Shown here: piece after piece, positions 1-10,820 of the stretch
Position numbering within the stretch: position 1 is the stretch's first letter
Layout: each line of letters starts with the position of its first letter
NCBI GenBank assembly: GCA_941918925.1
Contig: OW799233.1
Location: forward strand, 58,557,841 to 58,621,840
DNA length: 64,000 nt
From: Phyto melanocephala
Taxonomy: Eukaryota > Arthropoda > Insecta > Diptera > Rhinophoridae
Direction of reading: 5' to 3'
The notes under the pieces: generated by a model
The model's database searches: none
What the model was told of the DNA's origin: nothing
The model's input: the letters and a program-made list of their open reading frames with translations, nothing else
Made by a program: the position numbers and the translations under genes

Positions 1-159
1 ACGCGTATTTAAAGCAAATTTCCAAACAAAATATGCTATTAGTGATTAAAATCTGTCTACAACTTTTGATTTTTTCAGAAAAGATGTAATTTTTTATAAT
101 AACCAAACTAAAAAATTTTTGTTGTTAAGTAGCTAAAGTTAAAGTTTTTATTTAGAAAT

Positions 160-1827
160 TTATTCTTCTTCCTCCTGCAGATTCCAACAAATATCCCCTA
201 ATAGCGAATCAAGTTGTTTGCCGCTATACCAGTGTTCGAGCCTGGCTGTTACTTGGTGAAATCTCTCGCCATGTTCATCAGACTCGGCTGGTGATTGTTC
301 ATTAAATTTCTCGGCATGGTAATGCGAAAAATGTATTTTCAATGGCATTCTAACGTTTAAGTTTTTAAATGCGGTTAGCATATTTTTGGTTAAAATTCGC
401 CAGTTTTTAGACCGATGATTTCCTAATACATTTTCTATTACTGATTTCACACAATTCCAGGCCAATAGCTCGATATCATTCAATGCAACCTCAAATTCAT
501 GGTCCTTCATAAGACGACGAATGTCCGGTCCATTAAGAGTTCCTGTAAAATAAAAACATTATGATAAGAAATGTAAATCTAATTTAATAAAGTAGTTAGA
601 GTTCATACCTTATTTTACTTTCATGCCGCTTAATCGTGGAAACATTCGGTGCAATTCGGTAAAAGCAACACCATCTGGGCTCAATGCTTTTATAAAATTT
701 TTTACAATACCCAGTTTGATGTGGAGTGGAGGAAGCAAAATCTTTTCCATCGCACAAGTGGTAATTCAATAACATTGTTTCTATGCAATCTGCTTTCCTC
801 AATCCCGTTTATTTTACTGGCCGCCATCGAAACGCGTATTCCATAAGCACATATTTTTAGTATAGCCCAATTGCATGCCTCTTAAAAATCCACTTTTAAA
901 TCTGCGCATATTTTTCACTTGTGGTCTTTATATTTAATTAACTGCATTATTTTTTTCATTGATGCGTATGTCTCTTTAATATTTGTGCTTAGTGCTATCG
1001 GAATAGGACTTTTTAAATTAGTGACATGTAGCACAACTGCTTTTAAGCTACTTTTGGAAGAATCAATAAATAAGCGCCAATCTCCAGGATTATATTCATT
1101 TTGCATTGTTAAAACCAAGCCGCGGATGTCAGTAAAATATGCGATAAATTTATTCTCAAGATTTAAAAAAAGTCGTAAATCGTCTATGCCGATTGATAGC
1201 CCCGTATATTTGTACACGTGCTGCTAAAATATTAGCTCGTTTTAACTCTTTTGTCAAGAGAATGCTCTGAATTTTAGATAATTTTAGACGCCGTACCATT
1301 ATATCCAGACGATCTTGCGTGATTTCATTGTGACTGCATGGAACCGTGATGCATGACGGTTGATACAATAAAGTAGCTGGTCCACCCGCTTCAACAGAAT
1401 TAATTATTGAGGGAATATGTTCTGTTGGTATATAGCTATCCGGAACAGGAATTTCATCAGAATGTGGCAGCGGAAATCGAGCATATGCTGTTTCAGTATA
1501 AGATATATAAGTCATTTTTCTTCTGTTCATACCCGCTGTATAATTTATGCACGCATAACACTCATCTTCAACATGAACTATGGGATCTCTCGAAATCATT
1601 GGAACAGCAAATGGCATGGCGTCTCCATTTTTTCCCTACTTATTTAAATGGTAAATGCAGTGTGTACACACTATTGATGGTGTCCAACTCTTACTATATA
1701 TAACACTTAAAGAAAAATGTGCTTCATCCAAGGTACTTGTTTCAGTAGTGATTTTACGGCGACTTGGCATATTTTTATATTTCCCACACACATAACAAAA
1801 GTAATTAAACTTTTTACACGCCTCCAT
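160..1827 (-). pseudogene. Decayed candidate transposase of an uncharacterised arthropod family
   Basis: Read on the minus strand. It starts with a Cys-rich module (CYVCG, later a WTPSIVCTHC-like pair) that resembles a two-CxxC zinc site. A MPFAVPMISRDP segment with another Cys pair follows, then WRLFIDSSK, ICADLK, and finally a C-terminal exon (160-542) with NVLGNHR, GERFHQ and CWNLQEEEE. From memory this motif order marks a protein family expanded in many arthropods, with no function known to me. A 66-bp intron lies at 543-608 (GTATG donor, TTTTACAG acceptor). An in-frame stop at 1636-1638, a frame change near 1160 and another stop near 912 show this copy is dead. Asp of LFIDSS, Asp of CADLK and Glu of GERFH could form a DDE triad; that is inference. 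Confidence 0.65.
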
Positions 1828-1879
1828 CTTAGATATTTCAATATAACTGATTAGATACAAGACTGTCAAAGGCTTTAAA

Positions 1880-2367
1880 CTTCACTGATCACTTTCGCAA
1901 GCACTTTCCATATGACAGTGAAGGGGTTGAGGAACTCTTATTTATACTGTAATTGTTTTAATCAAAGTACCTGTCGAGACCTTCATGACCATGTTTTGTA
2001 AAAAAAAACCAGGATGAATGATATTTCTACCTGTTCCAGGTATAACAATAGAATATCGATGCCTTAATTCCTCAACCTCGTATCTTAAAAAATAAAATTT
2101 TTCAGGAGAGAAAAAAAAACGGTTCATCTTTTTATACTTCGGTGTTTGGTTAAAAGTTTAAATGCAATTATTAAGGAATTGATTGTATTTATGTATATTA
2201 GTAGTAATAAGTAAGTTTTTTACAAGACCGATTAGTGCGGTTTTGACTGCACAATAAAAGACCGATTTGTGTGGTTTTGTAAGCACAATAAAATACAAAG
2301 ATGTAAGCATTTATGACTTTATTTCTTAATTCTAAGAATTTTTTAATCGGTAACTTCACTTCTTACG
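1880..2367. other. Element interior without recognised gene
   Basis: This lies upstream of the decayed gene. It holds two tandem copies of a short GACCGATT-GGTTTT-GCACAATAAAA unit at about 2227-2292. No coding signal is evident. It may be the 5-prime leader of the transposase gene. Confidence 0.3.
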
Positions 2368-2910
2368 GGGGCTCCCATACAAATATTGCGTTTTATGAAA
2401 TTCTTAAATTAACTAAAATTTGTCGACTTTTGTGAATAGAATCAAAAGTTGCTAACAGATTTTAAAGATTTATGGCTTGTTTTGTTATCAGCTACATTTT
2501 TTATATGTCTGCAAAAAATTAGAAGCCTAGCTGCATTTTTTGATTTTTTTATGAATTTTTAAAAAACAAAAATTTCGAAATTTTGATAAAAAAATTAATT
2601 TTTAAAAAAAAAAAAAAATTATCTTTTTAAAACGACTGCGGATATTAGAAAGAAGTTTTACTTTTCTTAAAGGAAATTTTATTGTGGAATTTCGCTTTTT
2701 TAAGTTTTTTCAATAGGCTAAAGCGTTTTTGCGTTACGCGAACATATGTATGTTGTGCAACCTCATCCATTTTCGAAATAACGATATATCTCAAAAACCA
2801 GAGCCAATCTTAAAAAACCGCGGGCACCACTGAATTCAGCGTACCCGAATTATGTTAAAACTCCAGGTGCCCAGCTTGTCACGAAAATAGTGTTAATTTC
2901 TTGCACAGTG
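2368..2910. repeat. Right terminal inverted arm, copy 1
   Basis: This stretch matches the right arm of the second copy (about 15005-15484) in the same orientation, including the GTCGACTTTTGTGA, TAAAGCGTTTTT and GGTGCCCAG blocks. It also matches, inverted, the left arm at 11735-12080. It contains a run of A around 2600 and no open reading frame of interest. Confidence 0.75.
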
Positions 2911-3493
2911 TTATTATTATTAGGTAAACAAAATTGTTCTGCAATTTGTTTCTGCAAAGAAAAGCAAAAAATTCAAAGAAAATTTAACGATTTTGACACG
3001 CTTTTTTTGAGAGCTTCAATAATAGTATCAAATGAAATGCCTTGACTAGTAGAATACAGAAAATCATAAATAAATTAAAAAATCAATATGACGCTCGAAA
3101 CAAAGAAAGTACACCATTAAATCGGAAATCTGTGTACATAATGGTGAAGGGTATAAATACTGATATAATACAAAATATAACAATTAAATTTTTGAGTACT
3201 AACTTTAAGATATTGAGTACCGGGAAAAATACTAAGAATTAAGTAGTCATTACTAAATTTTTTCACAACACTATTTTAAACCAATGCGCAGAACTGTCAC
3301 AAAATATTTAAAAACAAAATTTTTGATTTGCGCTTCACATATGTTAACCAGTATATGTCTGTTTTTGTTGAAAAAATTTATTGTTGCACAACATTTAAAT
3401 CAGTAAAAAAAGTTGTTTTTTATTTATTATATTAAAATATATGGATTAAATACTTGTTCTCTTTAAAAATTTAAGTATTACAAATATAATATT
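2911..3493. other. Intergenic, nothing recognised
   Basis: AT-rich sequence. The 66-codon plus-strand frame at 3042-3242 has low-complexity Lys/Asn composition and shows no known motif, so it is not called as a gene. Confidence 0.3.
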
Positions 3494-3545
3494 GGTGTTG
3501 GGTATAAAAAATTCGGCACAGCCGAATATAGTTCTCTTACTTGTT
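3494..3545 (-). repeat. Minimal fragment of dispersed repeat (family A/B head)
   Basis: GGGTATAAAAAATTCGGCAC followed by AGCCGAATATAG and a CTTACTTGTT end is the reverse of the head shared by the copies at 5236, 8043, 27366, 54497 and 58658. Here the tail and head are fused with the middle missing. Confidence 0.6.
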
Positions 3546-3733
3546 TAGTGTAAGAAGTGCTGTGAGTGTGTTATTAAATTTTTTAAGCTGTTTAAATGTA
3601 AATAACTTATTTGTTTAAATAGCAAAATCATTCCACAACTTACGCTTGGTTGGCTCTACGTCACTGACTTAAGCCACCACTGAGAAACCTACATAATGAA
3701 GCTTGAGTATGACTTCCTCCAAAAGCTTCTTAG

Positions 3734-3985
3734 CTATTTACAATCGAAACTGTAAAAAACTGACTGCTTCCATGACTTTCGGAGGCCACGTGCCATAATC
3801 ATCTGAACAAAATTAGACGGTTTCTCAACTACATCTGCAACCGATTCGTACTCAAACGTCTCTGCGACTTTCATCTCAACGAATGCTAAAAAACATATTT
3901 TGTCTTTTAATGGCATAGCAGCGGTTCGTTTCATAAAGACGAAAGATGAACAAAGTATTCCTTCCGCCATATCTATTTTGAGCAC
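3734..3985 (-). pseudogene. P-element-superfamily transposase fragment
   Basis: An 83-codon minus-strand reading frame contains KDKICFLAFVEMKV and, about 25 residues later, MARGLRKSWKQSVFYSF. This pattern resembles the part of P-element/THAP9-type transposases holding the first catalytic Asp (usually an FDEM-like context) followed by a G-L-x-x-x-W-K-Q-P block. The expected Asp is Val here, and no further transposase sequence is seen on either side, so this is a dead fragment. Base composition is less AT-rich than the flanks, as expected for former coding DNA. The assignment rests on motif memory only. Confidence 0.5.
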
Positions 3986-4599
3986 TAGCGCTGCATAGTG
4001 CTTACGTGTAGCAGTGGATAACCTTTTTTAAAAAAGTAATTATAAGCTCTTGGTCCCGCGGTGTGTAAACATATTGAAATATCTTCCCACTTCCATGCAA
4101 TAAGTCCAGGGGAAAGAGGTTTTCTTATCTGTCCGCATAACGCTGACAGCCATATTTGCTCTATTAAGTTTCAAATTAAATTCTTTGATTTCAGATTTCA
4201 ATACACGAATTTTTTAAAGTAATTGTTATAACACAAATTGAAATCGGACATACAAAAACAGATTTCAAAAATATGTGTCGGTCATGGTTTGGGTCACATG
4301 TCAAAAAATTTAAATCGAAATCGACAAATAAAGCTCATTCAAGGGTTATTAAAATATTGGTGATCAATTTTAATTTTCCGCATTGATTTCGACACATACT
4401 TACATACATAAATATTTTAAAACATATTTTACAATTTTTACTGTCGTATTTTTTAAAAGTATTTTAGGTTTATTGATTTTGTTGGACCTGTCTGGCTAGA
4501 ATTATATAAAAACATGTACAAATGGTTTGTGTTCCTTGAAACCTTCTTATATTTATTTGATGTTGCTTCTGAGTTGCTCCCACGTAAATAATCTCTATC
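3986..4599. other. Intergenic, nothing recognised
   Basis: AT-rich non-coding sequence with no recognised repeat module or convincing reading frame. Confidence 0.3.
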
Positions 4600-4742
4600 A
4601 TACTTTAACAGACAGACGGACATAGCTAGATTCTTAAATAAAACCAGAACTCAGAAAATATATACTTTATGGGGTCAAAAATGTATATTTCGATTTGTTA
4701 CAAACGGAATGACAAAACAATTTTTTGGTGGTGGGTATAAAA
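4600..4742 (+). repeat. Dispersed repeat family C, end fragment
   Basis: Contains CAGACAGACGGACATAGCTA, the ATATACTTTATGGGGTC module, ACAAACGGAATGACAAAA and the end GGTGGTGGGTATAAAAA. The same end occurs inverted at 62530-62700, where the full module continues into a tandem array. Confidence 0.65.
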
Positions 4743-5235
4743 ATAAACTTTATGTCACAAGGAACTTGTAATAATAAAAAATATTAAAAAGTCATTTCAC
4801 TGCTCACGGTAGTCAAAGTTGCCTTTTGTTAACATAAACTTTATAGGCAAGTTGTAATAATGACCCTTTGTGTGTCACACTACATTAGAACAAATCGATA
4901 GATTTTGTAAAAGCAAAATATTATGAAATTCGCTTCGTATGTAAGGAAAAGAGGGCTTCTTGGCGCTTAGTGTAAAGTAAAATTAAAGTACATTTGGAAA
5001 AATTCTTAACCAAGAAGCAGATTATTATAACAAATTATAAGCTCAATAATATAAAAAATACCTGCTTTAAATAATTTTTTTTCTTAGTTTACATTTCTTT
5101 TTGAAACAAAAAATAAATTTCTTACATTATTATGGAAAAGTATTTAATAAATTTTCTGATTTTTGGAAATTTCTTGAATTCAAAATTATTATGGTACGAT
5201 TGATTGCAAAGATACATATATGAACATAAACTAAG
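4743..5235. other. Intergenic, nothing recognised
   Basis: AT-rich sequence between two dispersed repeats. No gene or repeat structure is evident. Confidence 0.3.
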
Positions 5236-5953
5236 CAAGTAACAGTGCTATATTCGGCCGTGCCGAATCTTATATACCCTTCACTACGTGTAGTCATGCA
5301 ATAACAATTGTTTGTATCACCATTCATCCCATATAAAATACGTGCATACGTACACGTTAGAATAAATGTGGCATCGAATCCCAGCTGAGCCAAAAAAATT
5401 TTATTTTATTTAATATATTATTTATATTTTATTATTTTTTTTTATATTTTTTTTAATTTTTTTAAAAAATTTTTTTAGAAAAATTTTTTTTAAATTTTTT
5501 AAAAATTTTTTTTTTTTAGTTTTTTTTATTATTTTTTTCTTATTTTCAATATTTTTTTTTGTAATTTTTTTTGTTTGGTATGTTTTTTACATGTATGTAT
5601 GTATGTATGTATGTTGTTGTTGTAATTGTGAAAAAAAACGAGGTGGTCGTGGTTTTTTGCTCATATCTCAGAAAGTTATGGGGCGATTGTGCTGAATTTC
5701 AATAGCGATTCATTCCTGGATATTTCCAAGAGATTGATACCATATACAGATCTGAGGAACATATAGTTGCTTCTTAAAGTTGGTTTCAACCAACACACGG
5801 ACAGACGGGCAGACGGTCAGGGCTTAATCGACTCCTCTATTCATAAGCTTTCATATATATACTTTATGGGGTCGGAAATGAAAATTGTAGAAATTACAAA
5901 CGGCATGACAAAGCTATATATACCCTTGTGCACCACAGGTGAAGGTTATAAAA
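5236..5953 (+). repeat. Dispersed repeat family A, near-complete copy
   Basis: Order of parts: head CAAGTAACAGTGCTATATTC with a GGCCGTGCCGAA palindrome; CGAATCCCAGCTGAGCC; a ~180-bp T-rich low-complexity block (5395-5580); ATGTATG repeats; a GAGGTGGTCGTGG block; a GGACAGACGG run; the TTTATGGGGTCGGAAATG module; and the tail ending ACCACAGGTGAAGGT. The same order occurs at 27366-28106 and, inverted, at 54969-55682. No protein is encoded; short frames across it recur wherever the repeat does. Confidence 0.7.
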
Positions 5954-5963
5954 ATGATGCATT

Positions 5964-6205
5964 CACCTGTATGCCAAAAGGTTTATCTATCTTTGTTATT
6001 CCGTTTGCATGTAATTTCTACAATATTATTTTCCGACCCCATAAAGTATATATTTTCTGTGGTGGTTGAAATCAACTTATAGAACCCCCCACATGCTACT
6101 CATATCTGTATATGGTATTAATCTCTTACAAATATATGGAAATAAATCGTAATTGAAATACAGCACGATCGCCCCATAACTTTTTGAGATATGAGCAAAT
6201 GAACA
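5964..6205 (-). repeat. Inverted partial copy of family A
   Basis: The tail, GTCGG module and CATAACTTTTTGAGATATGAG block appear in reverse order directly after the plus-strand copy, making a tail-to-tail pair. The low-complexity block and head are absent. It is more diverged than its neighbour. Confidence 0.6.
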
Positions 6206-6308
6206 TGATTGCTTCTTACCCCAACTGATATAAACTGTTGGGCTGTGTGTGCTAATTTGTAAATATTACTATTACAGTATAATTTTGTTATTTCCCACTA
6301 ATAGGACT

Positions 6309-6725
6309 ATGGCTGGAATTCGTTGTAAACGCCTTGGTACAGATGCAATTTTTACGATTCTCGAGTCGATTCCACTTGATAATTCTGATGACACTGATAT
6401 TGAAATTGAAGAGGAAAATGACACATTGAACGAGTATTTACAGGAACTGTTAGACGAAGATGTTTCACCCAACAATCTTAGTTAATGTGGGATAATACAA
6501 CACCATAATGACCTCATAGAGAATGAAAGTCATGTTGAAATTATAATAAGAAAATATTCCAAACAACGCCTGGCAGTAGCCAGCAAAAAAAGATCCAGAG
6601 CTCAATCGCCGATAGAAATCGAAAACACATGAAACCTGAAAAAGGATTGTTTGATAATTACAGCACAGCTATAGAATATTTTCTTTTATTTATTGACGAT
6701 ATAGATATAGAGCAAAATATATAAA
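6309..6725 (+). pseudogene. piggyBac-like transposase, N-terminal remnant
   Basis: The frame starting ATGGCTGGAATTCGTTG encodes about 58 residues with an acidic stretch (DDTDIEIEEEND) and stops at 6483. Further on, frames read KKRSRAQSPIEIEN and then YSTAIEYFLLFIDDIDIEQ, ending near 6725. An acidic N-terminus followed by a basic stretch and an EYFLLFIDD-like start of the DDE_Tnp_1_7 domain is the usual layout of piggyBac-family proteins. At least one stop and frame changes interrupt it, and no catalytic core follows. No TTAA-flanked termini were identified. Confidence 0.45.
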
Positions 6726-7750
6726 TATATGTAGGGTACCTGCCTGATCCGAACAGACCGATTATAAACAGGAATAACGGACATTTGGGACAGAGACCAA
6801 TTTGGAGACGACAGAGAGAGGACGAGTACATTTAAGTACATGGACGTACGACATTTGACACTCGCAGTTGATAGAAGAAGTTAAGTGAGAAAGATTGTGG
6901 TTAGACGACGCGAGTTGATTAAACAAATAAAAGAAAAATGCACACACAAATAAAATAAATACTTAATACGATTATTTGAAACATTGTTCGTAAATAAAAA
7001 CATTTTTAACTTAATACCTACCTAACTTTAATATTAATAAATAAATAAATTGAATTGTTTGTTTGTCAATAAAAAAAGCGAATAGCATTTTAATTTATTC
7101 CCACATGTATGTATATAAAGTTTTGAAAGAAAAAACATTAAGATTCTTTAATTTTAGTGTGACTTGCATAATTAGCTTTAAAAAATTTAAACAAACGTGT
7201 GTTTATTCCTGTTAAGTAAGAAAATTTTTGACAATTAAGTTCAAATATACAAAAACAAAATACATGTAGTTAAGTGTTTTTGTAGGGAAGGGATCACCTG
7301 ATTGAATTCACCTTGATGTAATATTTCAGTCAAACTTATACGCCACCCAGAAAAACAAAAATTTAAAAAAAAGTGAATTATCACAAACTGTCCAGTTGGA
7401 AAAATGCATTATAATATTTAAAAGTTGTAAATAAAATTAAGTAGCTAAAATTAATTTCGAAAATATTGGTACGTATTTGGTCTGAGGAAGTTTCGAGAAT
7501 TTCTGTGCATTACAAAAAAATACCGTGCTATTTGAAGAACACAAATTCATACCGAATACGAATGATTTCCTATAATCAAATTGTACCGGTTTATAGTAAG
7601 TATACTAGCATATAACCCGCTACTTTGATAGCGCAGTTCTTACTATTTATTGAATACTCAAGTACAAGTTAATTATTAAATATTTTTGGTTCAATTTATA
7701 AAAATTTTTATCTCGGATTCAATTTACTTAGAAAAATATATTATATATAT
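6726..7750. other. Intergenic, nothing firmly recognised
   Basis: The 6726-6960 part is less AT-rich (GACAGAGAGAGGACGAG) and may be the end of an unidentified element. The rest is ordinary AT-rich DNA. No gene is called. Confidence 0.3.
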
Positions 7751-8042
7751 TGTTACGTTTATACCTTTTATAAACGTTGGCTTGTTTCCTTTAAATAAAC
7801 TTTGAGTTCTTTTATTGCAGTCAAAAACAGTTGAAATTCGTTATAAAATTAAGAGCACTTTATTTATTCAAATACACTAAGATATTGTTTTTATAGCACT
7901 TTACTTATTTCACTTATTGTTATACACCTTTATTATCAAACACACTTTGATACGCACCAGAGAATAACAACGATTACAACTTCGGATATACATTGAGTAT
8001 TATTATCAAAACATGTATAAGTGCGTACGGTTGCAGCTAAAA
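7751..8042 (+). repeat. Possible truncated Gypsy-type LTR
   Basis: The block starts TGTTACGTTTATACC, the typical TGTTAC opening of many Gypsy LTRs. It has a composition unlike its surroundings and breaks off where a family B repeat begins at 8043. No second LTR or target duplication was found. Confidence 0.25.
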
Positions 8043-8470
8043 ACAAGTAAGAGCGCTATATTCGGCCGTGCCGAATCTTATATACCCTTCACAACGTGTG
8101 CATGACTACCATTCCATATGATATACGTACATACCTATAAAAAACATACAAATATAAAAACATCCCATTGTAAAATTATAAATGTACGTATGTATGTTAA
8201 AAAAAAAATAAAAAAAAAATTAAAAAAAAAAATTTTAAAAAAAAATTTAAAAAAAAAAATTAAAAAAAAAAAATTTAAAAAAAAAAAATTTTATAAAAAT
8301 AATTAAAATATATATAATAAACATAAAACAAAAAAAAAATAAAAAAAAAATATTTAAAAAAAAAAAATTAAAAAAAAAATTTAAAAAAAATAATAATAAA
8401 AATATAAATAATATATTAAATAAAAAATTAAAAAAAAAAATATAAAAAAATAAAAAAAAAAAATTTTTGA
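8043..8470 (+). repeat. Dispersed repeat family B, truncated copy with A-rich block
   Basis: Head AACAAGTAAGAGCGCTATAT with the GGCCGTGCCG palindrome, then TACGTATGTATG and about 270 bp of A-rich low complexity (8197-8465). The copy breaks off at a GACTCAGCT remnant of the GGCTCAGCTGGG block. The 62-codon Lys-rich frame here is only this A-rich block. Confidence 0.65.
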
Positions 8471-8693
8471 CTCAGCTAACTTGTACATCTGCCAATATAA
8501 AATTATCTGACAACATGTTTCAATGGTCTGACAATAACGATGAAGGTTGTTCAGACGATTGCAATATATCTGACAATATTGTTGTCAGGTTGCCGTCTAT
8601 CAATGGCATGACAATGACTTTTCTGCCAACATTGTTATGCAAACATTGCCAGTTCACACGGTTGTAAGGTATTTGCTACCAATTTTTCACACA
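8471..8693. other. Intergenic with repeated TCTGACAA words
   Basis: TCTGACAA/TGTCAG-type words recur several times. ACACGGTTGT at 8656-8665 is inverted as ACAACCGTGT at about 11307-11316, so an outer inverted pair may surround the nested elements. No gene is seen. Confidence 0.3.
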
Positions 8694-9690
8694 ATAGGTG
8701 TGTTCCACATGCATAACGAAACAGTCCGAACTTGCCAAAAGTTACCCAAAAGCGTTCCACATAACAATTTTTGTTCAATTATGAGAGTAATTGAGAGAGT
8801 AATTCTTTTCCTGTACAAATTTGCCCGAACTTTTTCTTTGGGTAAGTTCGGACAAGAATTTAACAATCAGCTGTTTTTTGTTTACATATGAAACTGAAAA
8901 TTAATCAAAAAATTTGCAAAAGAAAAAAATTAGTTTTTGTTAAAAAATATATTAAAAAGCAAAATGGAAGGTTTTAATGAAAAAGTTAAAGTGGTAAATA
9001 CATTAGTGAATTCATATCTCCCTTGTTCTTTAAAATAAATACTTTTAAAAAATTTACACTGACTCAGCTTCTCTTTCAGTTCTTTTTAAATTATTTTTAA
9101 CATCTGTTGGCAATGATGCAAATGTTTTGTTTTTATAATGTTATTGCTTTTAAGCAAGGCGAATTCAATAAGGTGAACTCGTCCCTAAAACAACTACAAA
9201 GTGAAAAAATACAACGTGTATTTTGTTAGTGTAAACTAACTTGAACTGTCAAAAAGTTGTTTACGAAATCAAAAATAAAAAACACGTTTGTTTACATATA
9301 CATAATAATTTGTATAAAATAAAATATTAAAAAGGTGCAATAAAATAAAAATTAGTCACAAAAAATTACTTTTTTTAAAGAAATAAGTGAAATAAACAAG
9401 ACTTGTGGTGATGTAGGTGATATTTTAACTGATTTTGGGTCTAAACGAGCGGCAAGATGCTTTGAAACACTGTCTGCCGAGGCCACAGCACCCTAAAAAC
9501 TGATTTAGATTCGGAATCCTTTGGAAAGTATTCTTACGAAGGAAAACTTGATAAAAATGATGGCACGAGTATTAATGATTATTTGTAAATTTTGTGCAAT
9601 TTTTTACTGAATTTAGAAAACCTTCAGCATTTGTTAAATAAAAAGCTGACATGTTCATATCTGCATTTTTCATTTTTATTAAGCTTATTG

Positions 9691-9897
9691 CTAAGTTTTG
9701 ATAATATATTCATTTTTAAGATATTCATTTAAGATTTTTGCAACTTGCTCAGCTGCGCTGTCTCGTTTTGTCACATTTGATGGCGTTGACGACCTAACAA
9801 TATTTTGAAATATATTTACAATACGCTGTATGTATATGTTAAGGGGCTGAGATTGATTATGCAATATTGTATCATCCCCTTGTTTAGCCATGTCCAT
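9691..9897 (-). CDS. Possible C-terminal exon of the THAP gene
   Basis: A 68-codon frame (MDMAKQGDDTILHNQ... ending NEYIIKT) lies downstream of the THAP exon on the same strand within the element. It has no recognised domain. A frame rich in polar residues continues upstream of it to about 10010. Its only support is position and strand. Confidence 0.3.
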   Translation of the reverse strand: MDMAKQGDDTILHNQSQPLNIYIQRIVNIFQNIVRSSTPSNVTKRDSAAEQVAKILNEYLKNEYIIKT

Positions 9898-10044
9898 TTG
9901 TTTTTTCTAATCATTAACTTTTTATAATGGTATTTCTTTGTATTGCTGCTACCAGTACATACTCCATCTTTTTCGATGCGATTATCACTTAATTCATCAT
10001 CTTGTTCTGTATCAAAAAAACAAGAAATTTATCACCTTTTTAAA

Positions 10045-10140
10045 AGATTTTGGTAGCCCTGAAAAGGGCTATTTTTTAAGTTTTTGTAGCCCTGAAAAGG
10101 GCTTTTTTAAGTTCTGATAGCCCTGAAAAGGGCTCTTTTT
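10045..10140. repeat. Three-copy minisatellite of TAGCCCTGAAAAGGGCT
   Basis: The 17-base hairpin-forming unit occurs three times at a period of about 33 bases, separated by T-rich spacers. On the minus strand it may lie in former coding sequence of the THAP gene (SPFQGYQNLKK-like repeats). Confidence 0.7.
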
Positions 10141-10590
10141 AAGATTTGGCTTCTTTCTTGGTGGTGGAATCGACAGCTAAAGTGTGTTAAAATCTGCAAA
10201 AAGGAGAATAGTAAAGCTATTACTTGTAAATATTTCTTTTTTTAATTTATTATAATACTTACAGTTCTAAAAAGAAATGGTATGCTCAAAGATTTATTTT
10301 GAGCATCTTTTTGTACCCCATTATTTTTTGCTTTGTTTTTTGGACTTTCAACCTCCTGTTTAAATGTCGTACACGGAAGTAAATGCGACATTTGAAAAAA
10401 AATCTTTTCACCTTATCTGGTGTGTTACATCATCTGTTTGATTCAAACGAAACCAGCTTATTCCTGGAATAGATCTAACACACAAATTATCAAAACTTGA
10501 ATCTTTATTTATTTCATAACACGCTTATGAACAGATGCATTTTTTATTGTAATTTGTTTGCTTTATATACATATGAATTGAATAACTTAC

Positions 10591-10820
10591 TCTTGTAATT
10601 GTTGTATAAAAGGTTCGGCATTCATCATTAAAGTTTTCCTGTTTCCAACATTAAGAATGCTAGAAGGCAGGAAATGATCCGTACATAAACGGTCTGTTGC
10701 AGAGAAATTCACTCCACAAATTTCGCTCCACCTATTTCTGGTGGTTTGATCTCTGGGCACATAGAACAAAGTTCCATTGCCCTTCAAATATTTCTTTTTG
10801 CACAAAGAGCACACACGCAT
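10591..10820 (-). CDS. THAP zinc-finger domain exon
   Basis: The frame begins MRVCSLCKKKYLKGNGTLF and contains the THAP C2CH signature: Cys-x2-Cys at the start, RDQTTRNRWSEICG with the conserved Trp, and LCTDHF supplying the last Cys and His. THAP domains bind DNA; in P-type transposons they recognise subterminal sites. The exon appears to end at a perfect GTAAGT donor (10590 downward), after which the reading frame would otherwise stop within a few codons. Downstream exons are uncertain; a PPPRKKP-containing stretch near 10130 and the frame at 9691-9897 are candidates. It lies inside the P-like element and is probably its DNA-binding ORF, not a host gene. Confidence 0.7.

Larger units (their letters stand above)
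1..2910 (-). mobile_element. Long-TIR DNA element, copy 1 (cut by window start)
   Basis: A DNA element whose terminal arms match those of the element at 11735-15484. Its left arm occupies the first ~135 bases and continues outside the window; its right arm runs 2368-2910 and ends with CTTGCACAGTG. Read inward, the terminus is CACTGTGCAAG. Between the arms is a decayed minus-strand gene (160-1827). The target-site duplication cannot be checked because the left end is missing. Placing it as a mobile element is inference from two copies sharing arms and gene; the superfamily is not assigned. Confidence 0.75.

Noticed and set aside
5130..5393. Frame beginning MAQLGFDATF, also seen at 27328, 38177 and 55525
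   Set aside because: It is simply the GGCTCAGCTGGGATTCGATG block of the dispersed repeats read as protein; it changes after the block in each copy.
8118..8306. 62-codon Lys-rich open frame
   Set aside because: It is the A-rich low-complexity block of a family B repeat; the same composition appears in every copy.
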